64,000 nucleotides of DNA from Shinella sp. WSJ-2 (lineage in GTDB: Bacteria > Pseudomonadota > Alphaproteobacteria > Rhizobiales > Rhizobiaceae), in contig NZ_QWBU01000015.1 in NCBI RefSeq assembly GCF_003432075.1, positions 1 to 64,000 of the forward strand, given 5' to 3'. Within the stretch, counting starts at the first letter, position 1; each line of letters opens with the position of its first letter. The notes below the pieces were generated by a model. It ran no database searches. It was not told the origin of the DNA and saw only the letters and a program-made list of their open reading frames with translations. The translations under genes were made by a program, and so were the position numbers. Shown one piece after another: positions 56,108 to 64,000 of the stretch.

Positions 56108-56455
56108 ATGGTCACGAAACCCGCAACCTCTGCCTCCCCTCTCCCTGCATCCGTGTCTCACGCACTTGCATCGTGCCTCCCGCTCTTGGAGATGGAGATG
56201 GAGCCACTCTCGGTATTGTCGACGGCGCAGCCACACGTGGTGTCGTTGGCGGTCCAGTTGAAGCCGCGGTGGGGCGTCGCTGAGGCGATCGCTTGTTCTG
56301 CCATTGATACTTCAACCATGTTGTCGGGTATCGTACCTTCATCCTTAACCAATGATTCAGCGGCCCAACTTAACGACATCATTGTGGTCATTGCGGAGGG
56401 CCCGATCGTCTGTGAGCATCCACGCGTAATGGATCGCTCCCATGACCGACCGTGA
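56108..56455 (+). CDS. Unrecognised 115-residue protein after the barrel gene
   Basis: ATG 56108 follows AGGAG by 7 nt, and it lies 43 bp after the barrel gene. The protein is moderately hydrophobic (SLAVQLKPRWGVAEAIACSA, NDIIVVIAEGPIVCEHP) and has no family that I recognise. Coding status rests on the ribosome binding site and position only. From 56456 to 56867 I see nothing I can name. Confidence 0.45.
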   Translation: MVTKPATSASPLPASVSHALASCLPLLEMEMEPLSVLSTAQPHVVSLAVQLKPRWGVAEAIACSAIDTSTMLSGIVPSSLTNDSAAQLNDIIVVIAEGPIVCEHPRVMDRSHDRP

Positions 56456-56867
56456 CAGACGATATACGACCGGCGGCACTATCTGGCGGTGGTGCAGCGT
56501 AAGCCCGGCGCTTTGCGCAATGGCACTCCGTTCATTGACCTACCGCTGCATTAAAGAGCTTGCAGCAATATTGCCTGAAGAAGCCAGGTGGCGATCGCGA
56601 GACGGTCGATATCCTGGCCCTTGTTCTCCAGCACGACGAACAGGCCGTGCTGCAGCGCTCGCTCTGCGGCATTGCGAGTGGGCAAGCCCGGCCGTCTTCG
56701 AAGGATCATGTGAGCCATCTCAACCGTTGAACGTGTTGTGCGTGTCGGCGCTGCACGTGAAAAACTCACGCCAGCCGCTCGCCGGCGACAAAATTCGCCC
56801 GGTTAGAGTGCAAGCCGTGACCACCTCTGGAGCTGTTCACGCGTTTCCGAACGGCTCATATTGAGAA

Positions 56868-58277
56868 CTAAACGATCTGAAAGTCGGACGCGGAGAGCAG
56901 ATATTTGTTGGCGATAGTGGCGAACTGGATCGCAGCGGAGCCGGATCCACCACCGTCACCGTCGTAGAAGAGCGAGCCATCATCGGTATCATGGAAGATG
57001 CGATCATCGGCCTGCATCGCGGAAACGTTCTTCCCGGAAGAGAAGTTCACTGCGTTAAGCGCCACCGGATAGACGGTTCCCGTCGTATCGGCGGGCCATG
57101 CCGCGAAGGTCTCATGGTTGAGCTGGATTTTGTCACCCTTGGCAAAATCCTTGATGATATCGATGCCCATAGCGCTGACGGTCAGCGGTCCGGGTGCCCA
57201 GTAGTCCGCATTGTATCCGCCGAACTGGAATGTATCGGCACCAGCGCTACCGCTGAGCGTATCCACGCCGCCGCGGCCGTTCAGCACGTCGGCACCGCCG
57301 CCGCCGTTCAATGTGTTCGCAAAGCGGTCACCTGTGAATGTATCGTTGCTATTGCCCCCGTTGATCTGCTCGAAACCGTAGACATAGTCCTCGACGGCCG
57401 CGGATACACCGCCCCGTCGCGCTTCGGTGTAGGCGAGATCTACAGACCAGCCGCCGCTTTCCGTGCGCAAGTCCAGCGTATCGAAGCCGTTGGCGCCCTC
57501 AAGGAAATCGCTGCCGCCCCCACCGGTGATCGTGTCATTGCCGTAGGAGCCGTTGAGCGAATTGTACCCGGCATCGCCGACGAGCGTGTCGTTGCCGCTC
57601 CCGGCGTAGATGGACTCGATGGCCGTCAGCTTATCGTTTGCCACGCCGTTGATGAACGCCGTCACCGTTGCCCCATTGTTCAAGGTAACGGAGAGATTTT
57701 CCGTGATCCCGAGCAGGCTGTACATCGCCATGTCGTTTTCACTGCCGCCATCGAGCGTGTCGATGCCCGCGCCGCCGTCAAGCGTATCGTAACCCGCACC
57801 GCCCTTGAGCGTATCGTTGCCGCCATTGCCTGTCAGCACGTTGTTGCCGGAATTTCCCGTCAACTGATCGGCAGCTGATCCACCCGTCAGGTTTTCGATG
57901 CGGACGAGCGTATCCTCGGCTGTCGTACTGTTGTTGATGTAGGAATAGGACCGCGTATCACCATCAGCGAGCGTCACCTTGACGCTCAGCGTCTTGTCGG
58001 AAAAGTCGGCCGTATCCGTGCCGGTGCCGCCATCCAGGAAATCGCGGCCGAGGCCGCCCTGCAACAGGTCGTTGCCCGACCCACCCAGCAAGCCATCATC
58101 GCCCAGGCCACCATAGAACTTGTTGGCGACGCCAATACCGTCACCAGACTCGTAGCCGGTGATCTTGTCCGCGCCGGTGGTGCCGATCACGCCTTCTATG
58201 TTGTAGAGCGAGTCACTTTCAACGGGATTGGCGTCCACTGCGGTGCTGTAGTGGAAAGCCGAAGACGACTTCCTCAT
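56868..58277 (-). CDS. RTX-type calcium-binding repeat protein, apparently N-terminally truncated
   Basis: The 469-residue protein has many nonapeptide repeats of GGxGxD type (GGLGDDGLLGGSGNDLLQGG, GNGGNDTLKGGAGYDTLDGG, GGGGADVLNGRGGVDTLSGS), which bind Ca2+ and fold into parallel beta rolls outside the cell. The C-terminal part (FQFGGYNADY...IIKDFAKGDKI...FYDGDGGGSGS) is typical of type I secreted proteins, as is the end. The first codons (MRKSSSAF) are antisense to a response-regulator sequence, so the original N-terminus is probably lost. No type I secretion genes are nearby. Confidence 0.85.
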   Translation of the reverse strand: MRKSSSAFHYSTAVDANPVESDSLYNIEGVIGTTGADKITGYESGDGIGVANKFYGGLGDDGLLGGSGNDLLQGGLGRDFLDGGTGTDTADFSDKTLSVKVTLADGDTRSYSYINNSTTAEDTLVRIENLTGGSAADQLTGNSGNNVLTGNGGNDTLKGGAGYDTLDGGAGIDTLDGGSENDMAMYSLLGITENLSVTLNNGATVTAFINGVANDKLTAIESIYAGSGNDTLVGDAGYNSLNGSYGNDTITGGGGSDFLEGANGFDTLDLRTESGGWSVDLAYTEARRGGVSAAVEDYVYGFEQINGGNSNDTFTGDRFANTLNGGGGADVLNGRGGVDTLSGSAGADTFQFGGYNADYWAPGPLTVSAMGIDIIKDFAKGDKIQLNHETFAAWPADTTGTVYPVALNAVNFSSGKNVSAMQADDRIFHDTDDGSLFYDGDGGGSGSAAIQFATIANKYLLSASDFQIV

Positions 58278-58596
58278 TCGGATGAGCGTAGCGGAAGATA
58301 TGAAAGACGCCGATTTTCATGTGTTCGAAGCAGGCAACGCGGAGGAGGCGCTGGGACTTTTGGAGGCCCATCCTGAGATAGACACGCTTTTTACGGATAT
58401 CGATATGCCCGGCTCGATGGACGGACTGGAATTGGCAAAAGCTGTGCGCGAGCTACGCCCCGATGTCGCGATTTTACTAACATCGGGTTATTTGAAAGTG
58501 CCGCTCAGCGACGTGTCGGACCAGTTTCCATTTTTCTCCAAACCCTATGAAATCGGCCGCATCATAAACCATATCAAAGAGCATCTAATCGAATAG
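58261..58596 (+). pseudogene. Response regulator lacking its first strand
   Basis: The conserved receiver starts in the DNA as EDDFLIRMSVAEDMKDADFH, but the first beta-strand and any start codon before EDD are missing (TAG at 58246). The first usable ATG (58282) is already past the acidic pair. Asp (LFTDIDMPG), Ser (LLTSGY) and Lys (FSKPY) remain. It is a relative of the regulators at 21718 and 40111. The break coincides with the start of the RTX gene on the other strand. Confidence 0.75.
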
Positions 58597-58713
58597 GCCG
58601 GTATTGATTGCGTTGCCTCGACCTTTAAGCCATAAAAATACGCCTAATAGGCAGCCTCGTCGTGCACAGCATCTCTCCCCTTGCCTACCTGCCCTCAAGA
58701 TATCGGATCGTCC

Positions 58714-60648
58714 ATGGCACTTGTGAAGACATCTCAACTGGGCGCAAAGGCTTCATCGGCCAAAACCACTCAAATCGAGCCCCCGACCGTCTCCGATGGG
58801 AAGGCTGCCGCCTCGCGCCGGTCGCAGGATCGCTCCCGTCTTCGCCGGCAAAAGGCCGCGGAGCGCATCGGCGCCGCTACGGAGGAACTGGCAACCGGCG
58901 TCGCCGAGGCGGCATCGGCGTCGGAAGAACTTCGGCGCGCCCTGGAGCAGATCGCAAGCGGGGCGGAAGAGGCCGCAGGCGCGGCGCATGAATCCCTATC
59001 CGCGACGACGCACCTTTTCACCCGGTTTTCCGAAGCCCGCTCCGAGGCCGAAGCCGCGCGCGGCCGCACCGAGAAGCTTCAAGGGGCAATCTTCGAATCC
59101 GCCGCGCAGATTGAGTCGTCGATTTCCGCGATTGAGGCCAATGCCTCCCGGCAGACCGCATCTGTCGCCGTTATCGCCAAGCTTCAATCCCAGGCGGAAA
59201 ACATCGGTGCGACCACCGTGGCCGTCGCCGACATCTCGGACCGGACGAACCTGCTCGCCCTCAATGCGGCCATCGAGGCGGCCCGCGCCGGCGAGAATGG
59301 CCGCGGCTTTGCCGTCGTCGCTGACGAGGTCCGCGCGCTTGCCGAAATTGCCGAACGCAGCTCGCGCGACGTCAGCCAACATGCGGAAACGATCGTCGGC
59401 GGTGTTGCGCGAATTGCCGCGAGAATTGCCGAAGCGGCAGAGAAGGCTCAGGCCCAGACAAAGACCGGGCAAACGGTCACCGACGAGCTTCATGCCGTTC
59501 GCTCCGGGCTGACGAACCTCTCCGCGAACAGCCAGGCCGTCCTTATCGCGGCGGTCGAGGCTGAAGTCGCAACGCGCGAAGCGCAGAAAGGCGCGGAAAC
59601 CGTTGCCGCCGCTGCCGAGCAGCAGTCGGCTGCGGCAGCGCAGGCGCAACGGGCGGTCGAACAGCAGAGTTCCGCGCTCGAAGAGAGCCAGCAGACCGCA
59701 CAGGCTCTTGCCGTGCTTGCCGATGACCTGATGAACGACACCGGCCGCGGTTCCCGGACTGAAGAACTGAGTTCGGCTGCGGAAGAGCTGTCTGCTACGG
59801 TGCAGGAACTGTCGGGCGCGGCCGGGGAAATCCTCATCGCGATCGAGCAGATTAGCCGTGGCGCGGAGGCCCAGGCCGCCGCGACTCAGCAAGCCAATGC
59901 CGCGATGGCGCAGATCGAGAAAAGCGCCGCGCGAGCCCAGGAAAATGCCGGGCAGGCGAGCGTTCGGGCGGAAGAGATCGGGACTCTAGTTGGCAAGAAC
60001 AAAGCCGGCCTCAACGAAATTGCGGCCGGCATAGGCGATGCGCTTGCCGTTACGCGCGACGCATTGGCCGATCTGGCTTCGCTGGGCGAAATCGGTTTCC
60101 AGATCGAGCGTACAGTGGACCGGATCGTTCTCGTGGCGGTGCAGACAAGCATGCTCGCGGTTAGCGGCTCGGTAGAAGCGGCAAGGGCGGGTGATGCGGG
60201 GCGCGGCTTTGCGATCGTCTCGACCGACATCCGCAGGCTCGCACAGGATGCGGCTGAAAACATTGATGGCGTCAAGGACACCGTGCGTCTGCTCCAAAGC
60301 CAGATCGCAGTCGTTCAACGCGAACTGGAAATAATTGTGACGGCTTGCGAGGCCGAGATTGCCAAGAGCAAGCTTATTGCCGAACGCCTCGGCGCCGCCG
60401 AAGCCGATGTGAGCCTGATGGCACGCGGCAATGCGTCGATCCTCGAGGCTGCGCAGGCAATTCTCGTCGCCGCCAAACAGGTACAGTCGGGAACCCAGCA
60501 GATTGCCTCGGTCGCACAGGAGGCCAGCGCCGCGTCGCAACAGGCCGCAACGGCCGCACGCGAGCAGTCGCGCGGCGCGGAAGACCTTGCCGCGGCAGTC
60601 GAGGAAATCGCGTCCCTGGCGGACGAATTGCAGATTTCCGGAAGCTGA
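58714..60648 (+). CDS. Soluble chemoreceptor with two MCP signalling domains
   Basis: ATG 58714 (MALVKTSQL) gives 644 residues without signal peptide or membrane helix. Two hairpin tips are visible. The first is [20 protein letters not shown] with [13 protein letters not shown] near residue 180, a classic tip. The second ([19 protein letters not shown] with [13 protein letters not shown] near 485) is a diverged copy. The rest is Ala/Gln-rich coiled coil. No ligand-binding domain is seen. It begins an operon with triple-CheW, CheB and CheR genes. Confidence 0.9.
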   Translation: MALVKTSQLGAKASSAKTTQIEPPTVSDGKAAASRRSQDRSRLRRQKAAERIGAATEELATGVAEAASASEELRRALEQIASGAEEAAGAAHESLSATTHLFTRFSEARSEAEAARGRTEKLQGAIFESAAQIESSISAIEANASRQTASVAVIAKLQSQAENIGATTVAVADISDRTNLLALNAAIEAARAGENGRGFAVVADEVRALAEIAERSSRDVSQHAETIVGGVARIAARIAEAAEKAQAQTKTGQTVTDELHAVRSGLTNLSANSQAVLIAAVEAEVATREAQKGAETVAAAAEQQSAAAAQAQRAVEQQSSALEESQQTAQALAVLADDLMNDTGRGSRTEELSSAAEELSATVQELSGAAGEILIAIEQISRGAEAQAAATQQANAAMAQIEKSAARAQENAGQASVRAEEIGTLVGKNKAGLNEIAAGIGDALAVTRDALADLASLGEIGFQIERTVDRIVLVAVQTSMLAVSGSVEAARAGDAGRGFAIVSTDIRRLAQDAAENIDGVKDTVRLLQSQIAVVQRELEIIVTACEAEIAKSKLIAERLGAAEADVSLMARGNASILEAAQAILVAAKQVQSGTQQIASVAQEASAASQQAATAAREQSRGAEDLAAAVEEIASLADELQISGS

Positions 60649-60652
60649 GATC

Positions 60653-62071
60653 ATGATGGGGTCCTCTTCCACGTTCGAAACAGACGAGCGACGGTTGGTC
60701 TTCCAGGTCGGGGAGCAGCGCCACGATATCGACGCGCAGCGGGTGTTCGAGGTGATGCGAGTGCCCGCCATCACCCGCGTGCCGCACGGCCCGGCCGCAC
60801 TGGCCGGCATCGCCAACCTGCGCGGACGCCCCCTGCCGGTACTCTCGATGCGCCGGATCATGGATTGCGGGCCGGACGCGCACCGGGGTGACGGCAGGAT
60901 TATCGTCTATGACCACGGCGGAGCGGTTGGCCTTCTCGTCGACGATGTCCTTCGCCTATCGGCCGAACACGCCTCGATACCCCTGCACGGGCTGGGCGAT
61001 CTGCTCGATGCATCCTTCAAGGTTGCCCGGCGCAATTCGGTGGAAAGAGGCAAGTACGCTGCAGCCGACAGCGTGGAGCAATCGGCCCAGACGCTGACGG
61101 CCTTGCTATCGTTTCATGTGGCCGGCCAGCTTTACGGCCTTCCGCTGAAGGACATCAGCAAGGTCAGCTTGCTTGCCGACGAAGCCGCGGCGCCCCCCAA
61201 CGCGGCAAGTGCGCTGATCGGACTTGTTCAGATGCGTCACGGCATTCTGCCGCTCATGTCCCTGGCTGCACTGCTTGGAATCGGGGATCCGGTAGAAAAG
61301 GGCCGCTACATGATCATCGTCGAGCATGAGGGCGAGCGGATCGGCCTCGTCGTCGACGAGGTCGATGTCATCAGACGCCTGCCGGAAGACGCGATAGATG
61401 TCGTGCCCGCCGTGCTGCAGCGCGGGCGCAGCGACGGTCAGATCGCCGCGATCGGCCGGATTACCGAATCCGGCCTGTTAATATCCATCCTGTCCCCGGA
61501 CAAGCTTTTCGGCCACCATGCCGTCACGCAGGCGATCGAACACAACACAGGAGCGCAATCCGTGGAGGTGATGCCCGGCACGCACGATGCGATCGAGCAA
61601 TTGCTCATTTTCCAGCTCGGAGATGAAGCCTATGGCTTGCCGATTGCCTCAGTGGACGAAGTGATCCGTGTTCCGGGCGAGATCACCCGCATGCCCGGCG
61701 CGCCGGGTTTCGTGATGGGCGTCATCAATCTGCGCGGCAAGGCCATTCCGCTGATCGACCAGCGCACGCGCTTCGCGACGTCGGCGACACCTGCGACGAC
61801 AAAGGCACGCGCGATCATTCTGACCCTCGGATCCCTCCAGGCGGGCTTCGTTGTCGATGGCGTTTCAGAAGTGAAAGCAGTGTCATCGGCCGACCTCTCC
61901 ACGGCACCGGAATTCTCCTCCGATCAGACGGATGTCTTCGATCGCATCGCACATATCGAATCCGATGGCCGCATGATCCTTCTAATCGATCCTCAGGCGC
62001 TCCTGACCCGCGCCGAACGGGAGATCGTCGCCGCGATGACTGTTGACGACACCCTGGCGGGTGGTCCGTGA
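60653..62071 (+). CDS. Coupling protein with three CheW domains
   Basis: ATG 60653 is 4 bp after the MCP stop (or ATG 60656). The 472 residues hold three CheW-like domains, at about 10-145 (LVFQVGEQRHDIDAQRVFEV, GIANLRGRPLPVLSM), 160-310 (SFHVAGQLYGLPLKDISKV) and 325-465 (LIFQLGDEAYGLPIASVDEV, GVINLRGKAIPLIDQRTRF). Triple CheW scaffolds join receptors and the kinase in some alphaproteobacterial pathways. No CheA is in the window; it may lie downstream. Confidence 0.9.
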   Translation: MMGSSSTFETDERRLVFQVGEQRHDIDAQRVFEVMRVPAITRVPHGPAALAGIANLRGRPLPVLSMRRIMDCGPDAHRGDGRIIVYDHGGAVGLLVDDVLRLSAEHASIPLHGLGDLLDASFKVARRNSVERGKYAAADSVEQSAQTLTALLSFHVAGQLYGLPLKDISKVSLLADEAAAPPNAASALIGLVQMRHGILPLMSLAALLGIGDPVEKGRYMIIVEHEGERIGLVVDEVDVIRRLPEDAIDVVPAVLQRGRSDGQIAAIGRITESGLLISILSPDKLFGHHAVTQAIEHNTGAQSVEVMPGTHDAIEQLLIFQLGDEAYGLPIASVDEVIRVPGEITRMPGAPGFVMGVINLRGKAIPLIDQRTRFATSATPATTKARAIILTLGSLQAGFVVDGVSEVKAVSSADLSTAPEFSSDQTDVFDRIAHIESDGRMILLIDPQALLTRAEREIVAAMTVDDTLAGGP

Positions 62072-63150
62072 TCCGTCTCCTGATCGTCGAGGATTCCGCC
62101 CTGATGCGGAAACTGATGGGCCAGATCTTCCGTGCCGAAGGCGATTTCGAGATCGAATTCGCCCGCGACGGCGTCGAGGCCCTTGAGATCATCGCGCGCT
62201 TCCGGCCGGACGTCGTCACCCTCGATGTCCATATGCCCTCGATGGACGGCCTGACCTGCCTCGACCGCATCATGCTCGAACATCCCTGCCCTGTCGTCAT
62301 GGTGTCTGCCCTGACCGCCGACGGCGCCGAGGAGACGCTGACGGCACTAGAGATCGGCGCCGTGGATTTCATCGCCAAGCCGGCCGGCGCGATTTCGCTC
62401 GAGATCGACGCGCTGACGCCGCGCCTCGTCGAGAAGGTTCGCACCGCCGCCGCCGTGCGCATCCGCCGCAGCCTGCGGCTGGCAGAACGCGTCCGTCTGG
62501 GGCAGAGACCCGTAAACCGTCCGACCGCTGGCGCGCATAGTCGCCGCCCGGAACGCGTCGAATATGTTCGGTCCGGCAAACGGGGTCTTGTGCTGATCGG
62601 CGCCTCGACCGGCGGACCGCCGGCACTGGATGCGGTCCTCGCCGGCCTGCCGGAAGATTTCGACTGGCCCATCCTTGTGGCGCAGCACATGCCGGGATCC
62701 TTCACCGGTCCCTTCGCCCGCCGCCTGGACAAGTTGTGCGCAATGAAGGTCAGCGAAGTGACCGAGCAGACGCGCATCGAGCCCGCGAATATCTACATCG
62801 CCAAGGGCGACGCCGATATCCTCGTGTCGTACCGCTCGGGGTCTCTTGTCGCCTTACCGGCCCCGAGCGATCCCGGCTACCGATGGCATCCGAGTGTCGA
62901 TCGGATGGTGCAGTCGGCGATGAAACACGTCCCGCCGGGCGATCTGATCGGCGTGCTGATGACCGGCATGGGCGACGACGGTGCTGCCGCGATGACCGCG
63001 TTGCGGGCTGCCGGCGGCCACACGATCGCCGAGGCCGAGGAAACGGCCGTGGTCTGGGGCATGCCGGGGGAGTTGGTCCGGCTCGACGGTGCGAGCGAAA
63101 TCAGGCGGGTCGACGAGATCGGCGCCTGCCTTCTGGATCGGGTTTGCTGA
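62068..63150 (+). CDS. cheB: CheB chemotaxis methylesterase
   Basis: Start GTG 62068 overlapping the previous stop, 360 residues. The receiver domain has phospho-Asp D53 in TLDVHMPSMDG. The methylesterase domain has the catalytic triad, Ser in GASTGGPP (S180), His in AQHMPG (H207) and Asp in GMGDDG (about D303). It removes methyl groups from receptors. It overlaps cheR by 1 bp. Confidence 0.95.
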   Translation: MIRLLIVEDSALMRKLMGQIFRAEGDFEIEFARDGVEALEIIARFRPDVVTLDVHMPSMDGLTCLDRIMLEHPCPVVMVSALTADGAEETLTALEIGAVDFIAKPAGAISLEIDALTPRLVEKVRTAAAVRIRRSLRLAERVRLGQRPVNRPTAGAHSRRPERVEYVRSGKRGLVLIGASTGGPPALDAVLAGLPEDFDWPILVAQHMPGSFTGPFARRLDKLCAMKVSEVTEQTRIEPANIYIAKGDADILVSYRSGSLVALPAPSDPGYRWHPSVDRMVQSAMKHVPPGDLIGVLMTGMGDDGAAAMTALRAAGGHTIAEAEETAVVWGMPGELVRLDGASEIRRVDEIGACLLDRVC

Positions 63151-64000
63151 TGGCACCTCCCCCACCCGTTCCTACTGACCTTGCGCCGCAGCTTTCGGCG
63201 GCGGACCTAGAAGAAATCTGCACCATCATCTACAAACGCAGCGGCATGGTGTTCGGCGAGACCAAGCGCTACTATATCGAGCGCCGCGTCACCGACCTGA
63301 TCCGTCAGCGCAAGGCACAAACGGTAAGGAACTATATCTCGCTTCTGCGCGGCGACAGGCGCGAGACCGAGCTGCTGATCAACAGTTTCACGGTCAACGA
63401 GACCTATTTCTACCGCGAACAGCACCAGCTCGCCTGCCTAAGCAATTCCATTTTGCCTGAAATCATCCGCTCGAAAGGTGCGGGTGACCGTATCCGCATC
63501 TGGTCCATGCCCTGTTCCAGCGGTGAGGAGCCCTACTCGATCGCGCTCTGGTTGCTTGAGAACTGGCATCTTGTGGATGCCTACAATATCGAGATCGTCG
63601 GATCGGACATCGATACCGCCATCTTGCAGCAGGCGGTCGGGGGCTATTTCGGACAACGGTCCCTCTCGCGCCTTTCAGCGGATATCCTCGAGCGATACTT
63701 CGAGCCGGAAGAGGACCAGCAGCGGCGGCTGATCGGCGACCTGCGCGAATCTGTGACCTTTGCCAAGGGCAATATCATCGACCGGCAGAGCCTGGCGGCA
63801 CTCGGCCGCTTCGATGTGATCTTCTGCCGAAACCTCTTGATCTATTTCGACGAGGTGGCCCGAGAGACGGCCGCGCACAACCTGCATGCGCTGCTCCAAC
63901 CCGGCGGCTATATCTGCCTCGGCCACACGGAATCCATGTCGCGCATTTCGGAAACCTTCGAACCGGTGCGCTTCCCGGATGCCATCGTTTACCGAGAGAC
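63150..64000 (+). CDS. cheR: CheR chemotaxis methyltransferase, truncated by the window end
   Basis: ATG 63150 overlaps the cheB stop. The 283 residues seen include the N-terminal helical domain (IYKRSGMVFGETKRYYIERR), the SAM-binding region (RIWSMPCSSGEEPYSIAL) and FDVIFCRNLLIYFD with GYICLGHTES. The C-terminus lies beyond the window. It methylates chemoreceptor glutamates. Confidence 0.95.
   Translation, partial: MAPPPPVPTDLAPQLSAADLEEICTIIYKRSGMVFGETKRYYIERRVTDLIRQRKAQTVRNYISLLRGDRRETELLINSFTVNETYFYREQHQLACLSNSILPEIIRSKGAGDRIRIWSMPCSSGEEPYSIALWLLENWHLVDAYNIEIVGSDIDTAILQQAVGGYFGQRSLSRLSADILERYFEPEEDQQRRLIGDLRESVTFAKGNIIDRQSLAALGRFDVIFCRNLLIYFDEVARETAAHNLHALLQPGGYICLGHTESMSRISETFEPVRFPDAIVYRE

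Noticed and set aside
56551-56769. Small minus-strand frame ending in a Leu-rich helix
   Set aside because: Short, with no ribosome binding site and no recognised family. Left as unassigned DNA.
57220-58130. DNA direct repeats, considered as a CRISPR or satellite array
   Set aside because: They are imperfect repeats of 27 bp encoding Gly-Gly-x-Gly-x-Asp nonapeptides of the RTX gene, so they are coding.
1-64000. tRNA, rRNA, CRISPR arrays, prophage genes or a replication origin
   Set aside because: I scanned for acceptor/T-loop patterns, regular spaced repeats, capsid or portal genes and repABC-type genes and found none. A dedicated search could still find a tRNA I overlooked.

Overview
The window looks like a segment of an alphaproteobacterial genome, most likely Rhizobiaceae (Hyphomicrobiales), possibly from a megaplasmid or chromid. 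The evidence is a nosR-nosZ denitrification locus, a NasST-controlled assimilatory nitrate operon, HWE/HisKA_2 histidine kinases with single-domain response regulators, GGAAC-N16/17-NGTT promoters of the type used by the alphaproteobacterial stress sigma factor EcfG, and IS66 elements of rhizobial type. No rRNA, tRNA, CRISPR array or replication origin was recognised. No lineage marker gene is present, so genus is not assigned.

Layout. (1) 1-12.8 kb, all on the minus strand: the start of nosZ, nosR with an FNR/NnrR-type box, then the assimilatory nitrate operon (transporter, nirB, nirD, nasC and a decayed cysG), preceded by nasT-nasS. The leader before the transporter carries a sigma-54 -24/-12 promoter, two hexaloop hairpins of the ANTAR target type, and an overlapping terminator. 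NasT is therefore expected to control the operon by nitrate-dependent antitermination, with nitrogen limitation acting at the promoter. (2) 13.5-20.3 kb: a membrane GGDEF-EAL protein, then two IS66-family elements, the second inserted in tnpC of the first. (3) 20.3-46.3 kb: an accessory stress-type island. It holds a DUF6894 protein, a Crp/Fnr regulator, response regulators, a DUF763 protein, a YqjD-like protein and BrkB/YihY protein, a flavodoxin-like reductase, an aldehyde oxidoreductase operon (paoABC type), a LOV histidine kinase operon, small stress proteins, a PNPOx-like protein and an Rrf2-controlled redox cluster. Eight GGAAC-type promoters precede genes here. (4) 46.4-50.5 kb: heavily decayed DNA with LysR, SDR, IS66 and DHFR-like remnants, plus an intact GNAT and an intact LysR gene. 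(5) 50.7-58.6 kb: an FGE/SUMF1-fold protein, a DeoR regulator, a 1208-residue FecR-TPR-beta-barrel protein, and an RTX protein abutting a truncated response regulator. (6) 58.7-64 kb: a chemosensory operon (soluble MCP with two signalling domains, a triple-CheW scaffold, CheB, and CheR running off the end).

Most of the genome decay is visible as specific lesions: frameshifts in cysG, a HWE kinase, DUF2945 and an IS3 orfA; nonsense codons in vapC and two IS66 genes; and an IS3 copy joining two unrelated truncated genes. The strongest regulatory findings are the NasT-type leader and the set of EcfG-like promoters. The least described protein architecture is the FecR-TPR-barrel protein beside DeoR and FGE-like genes.
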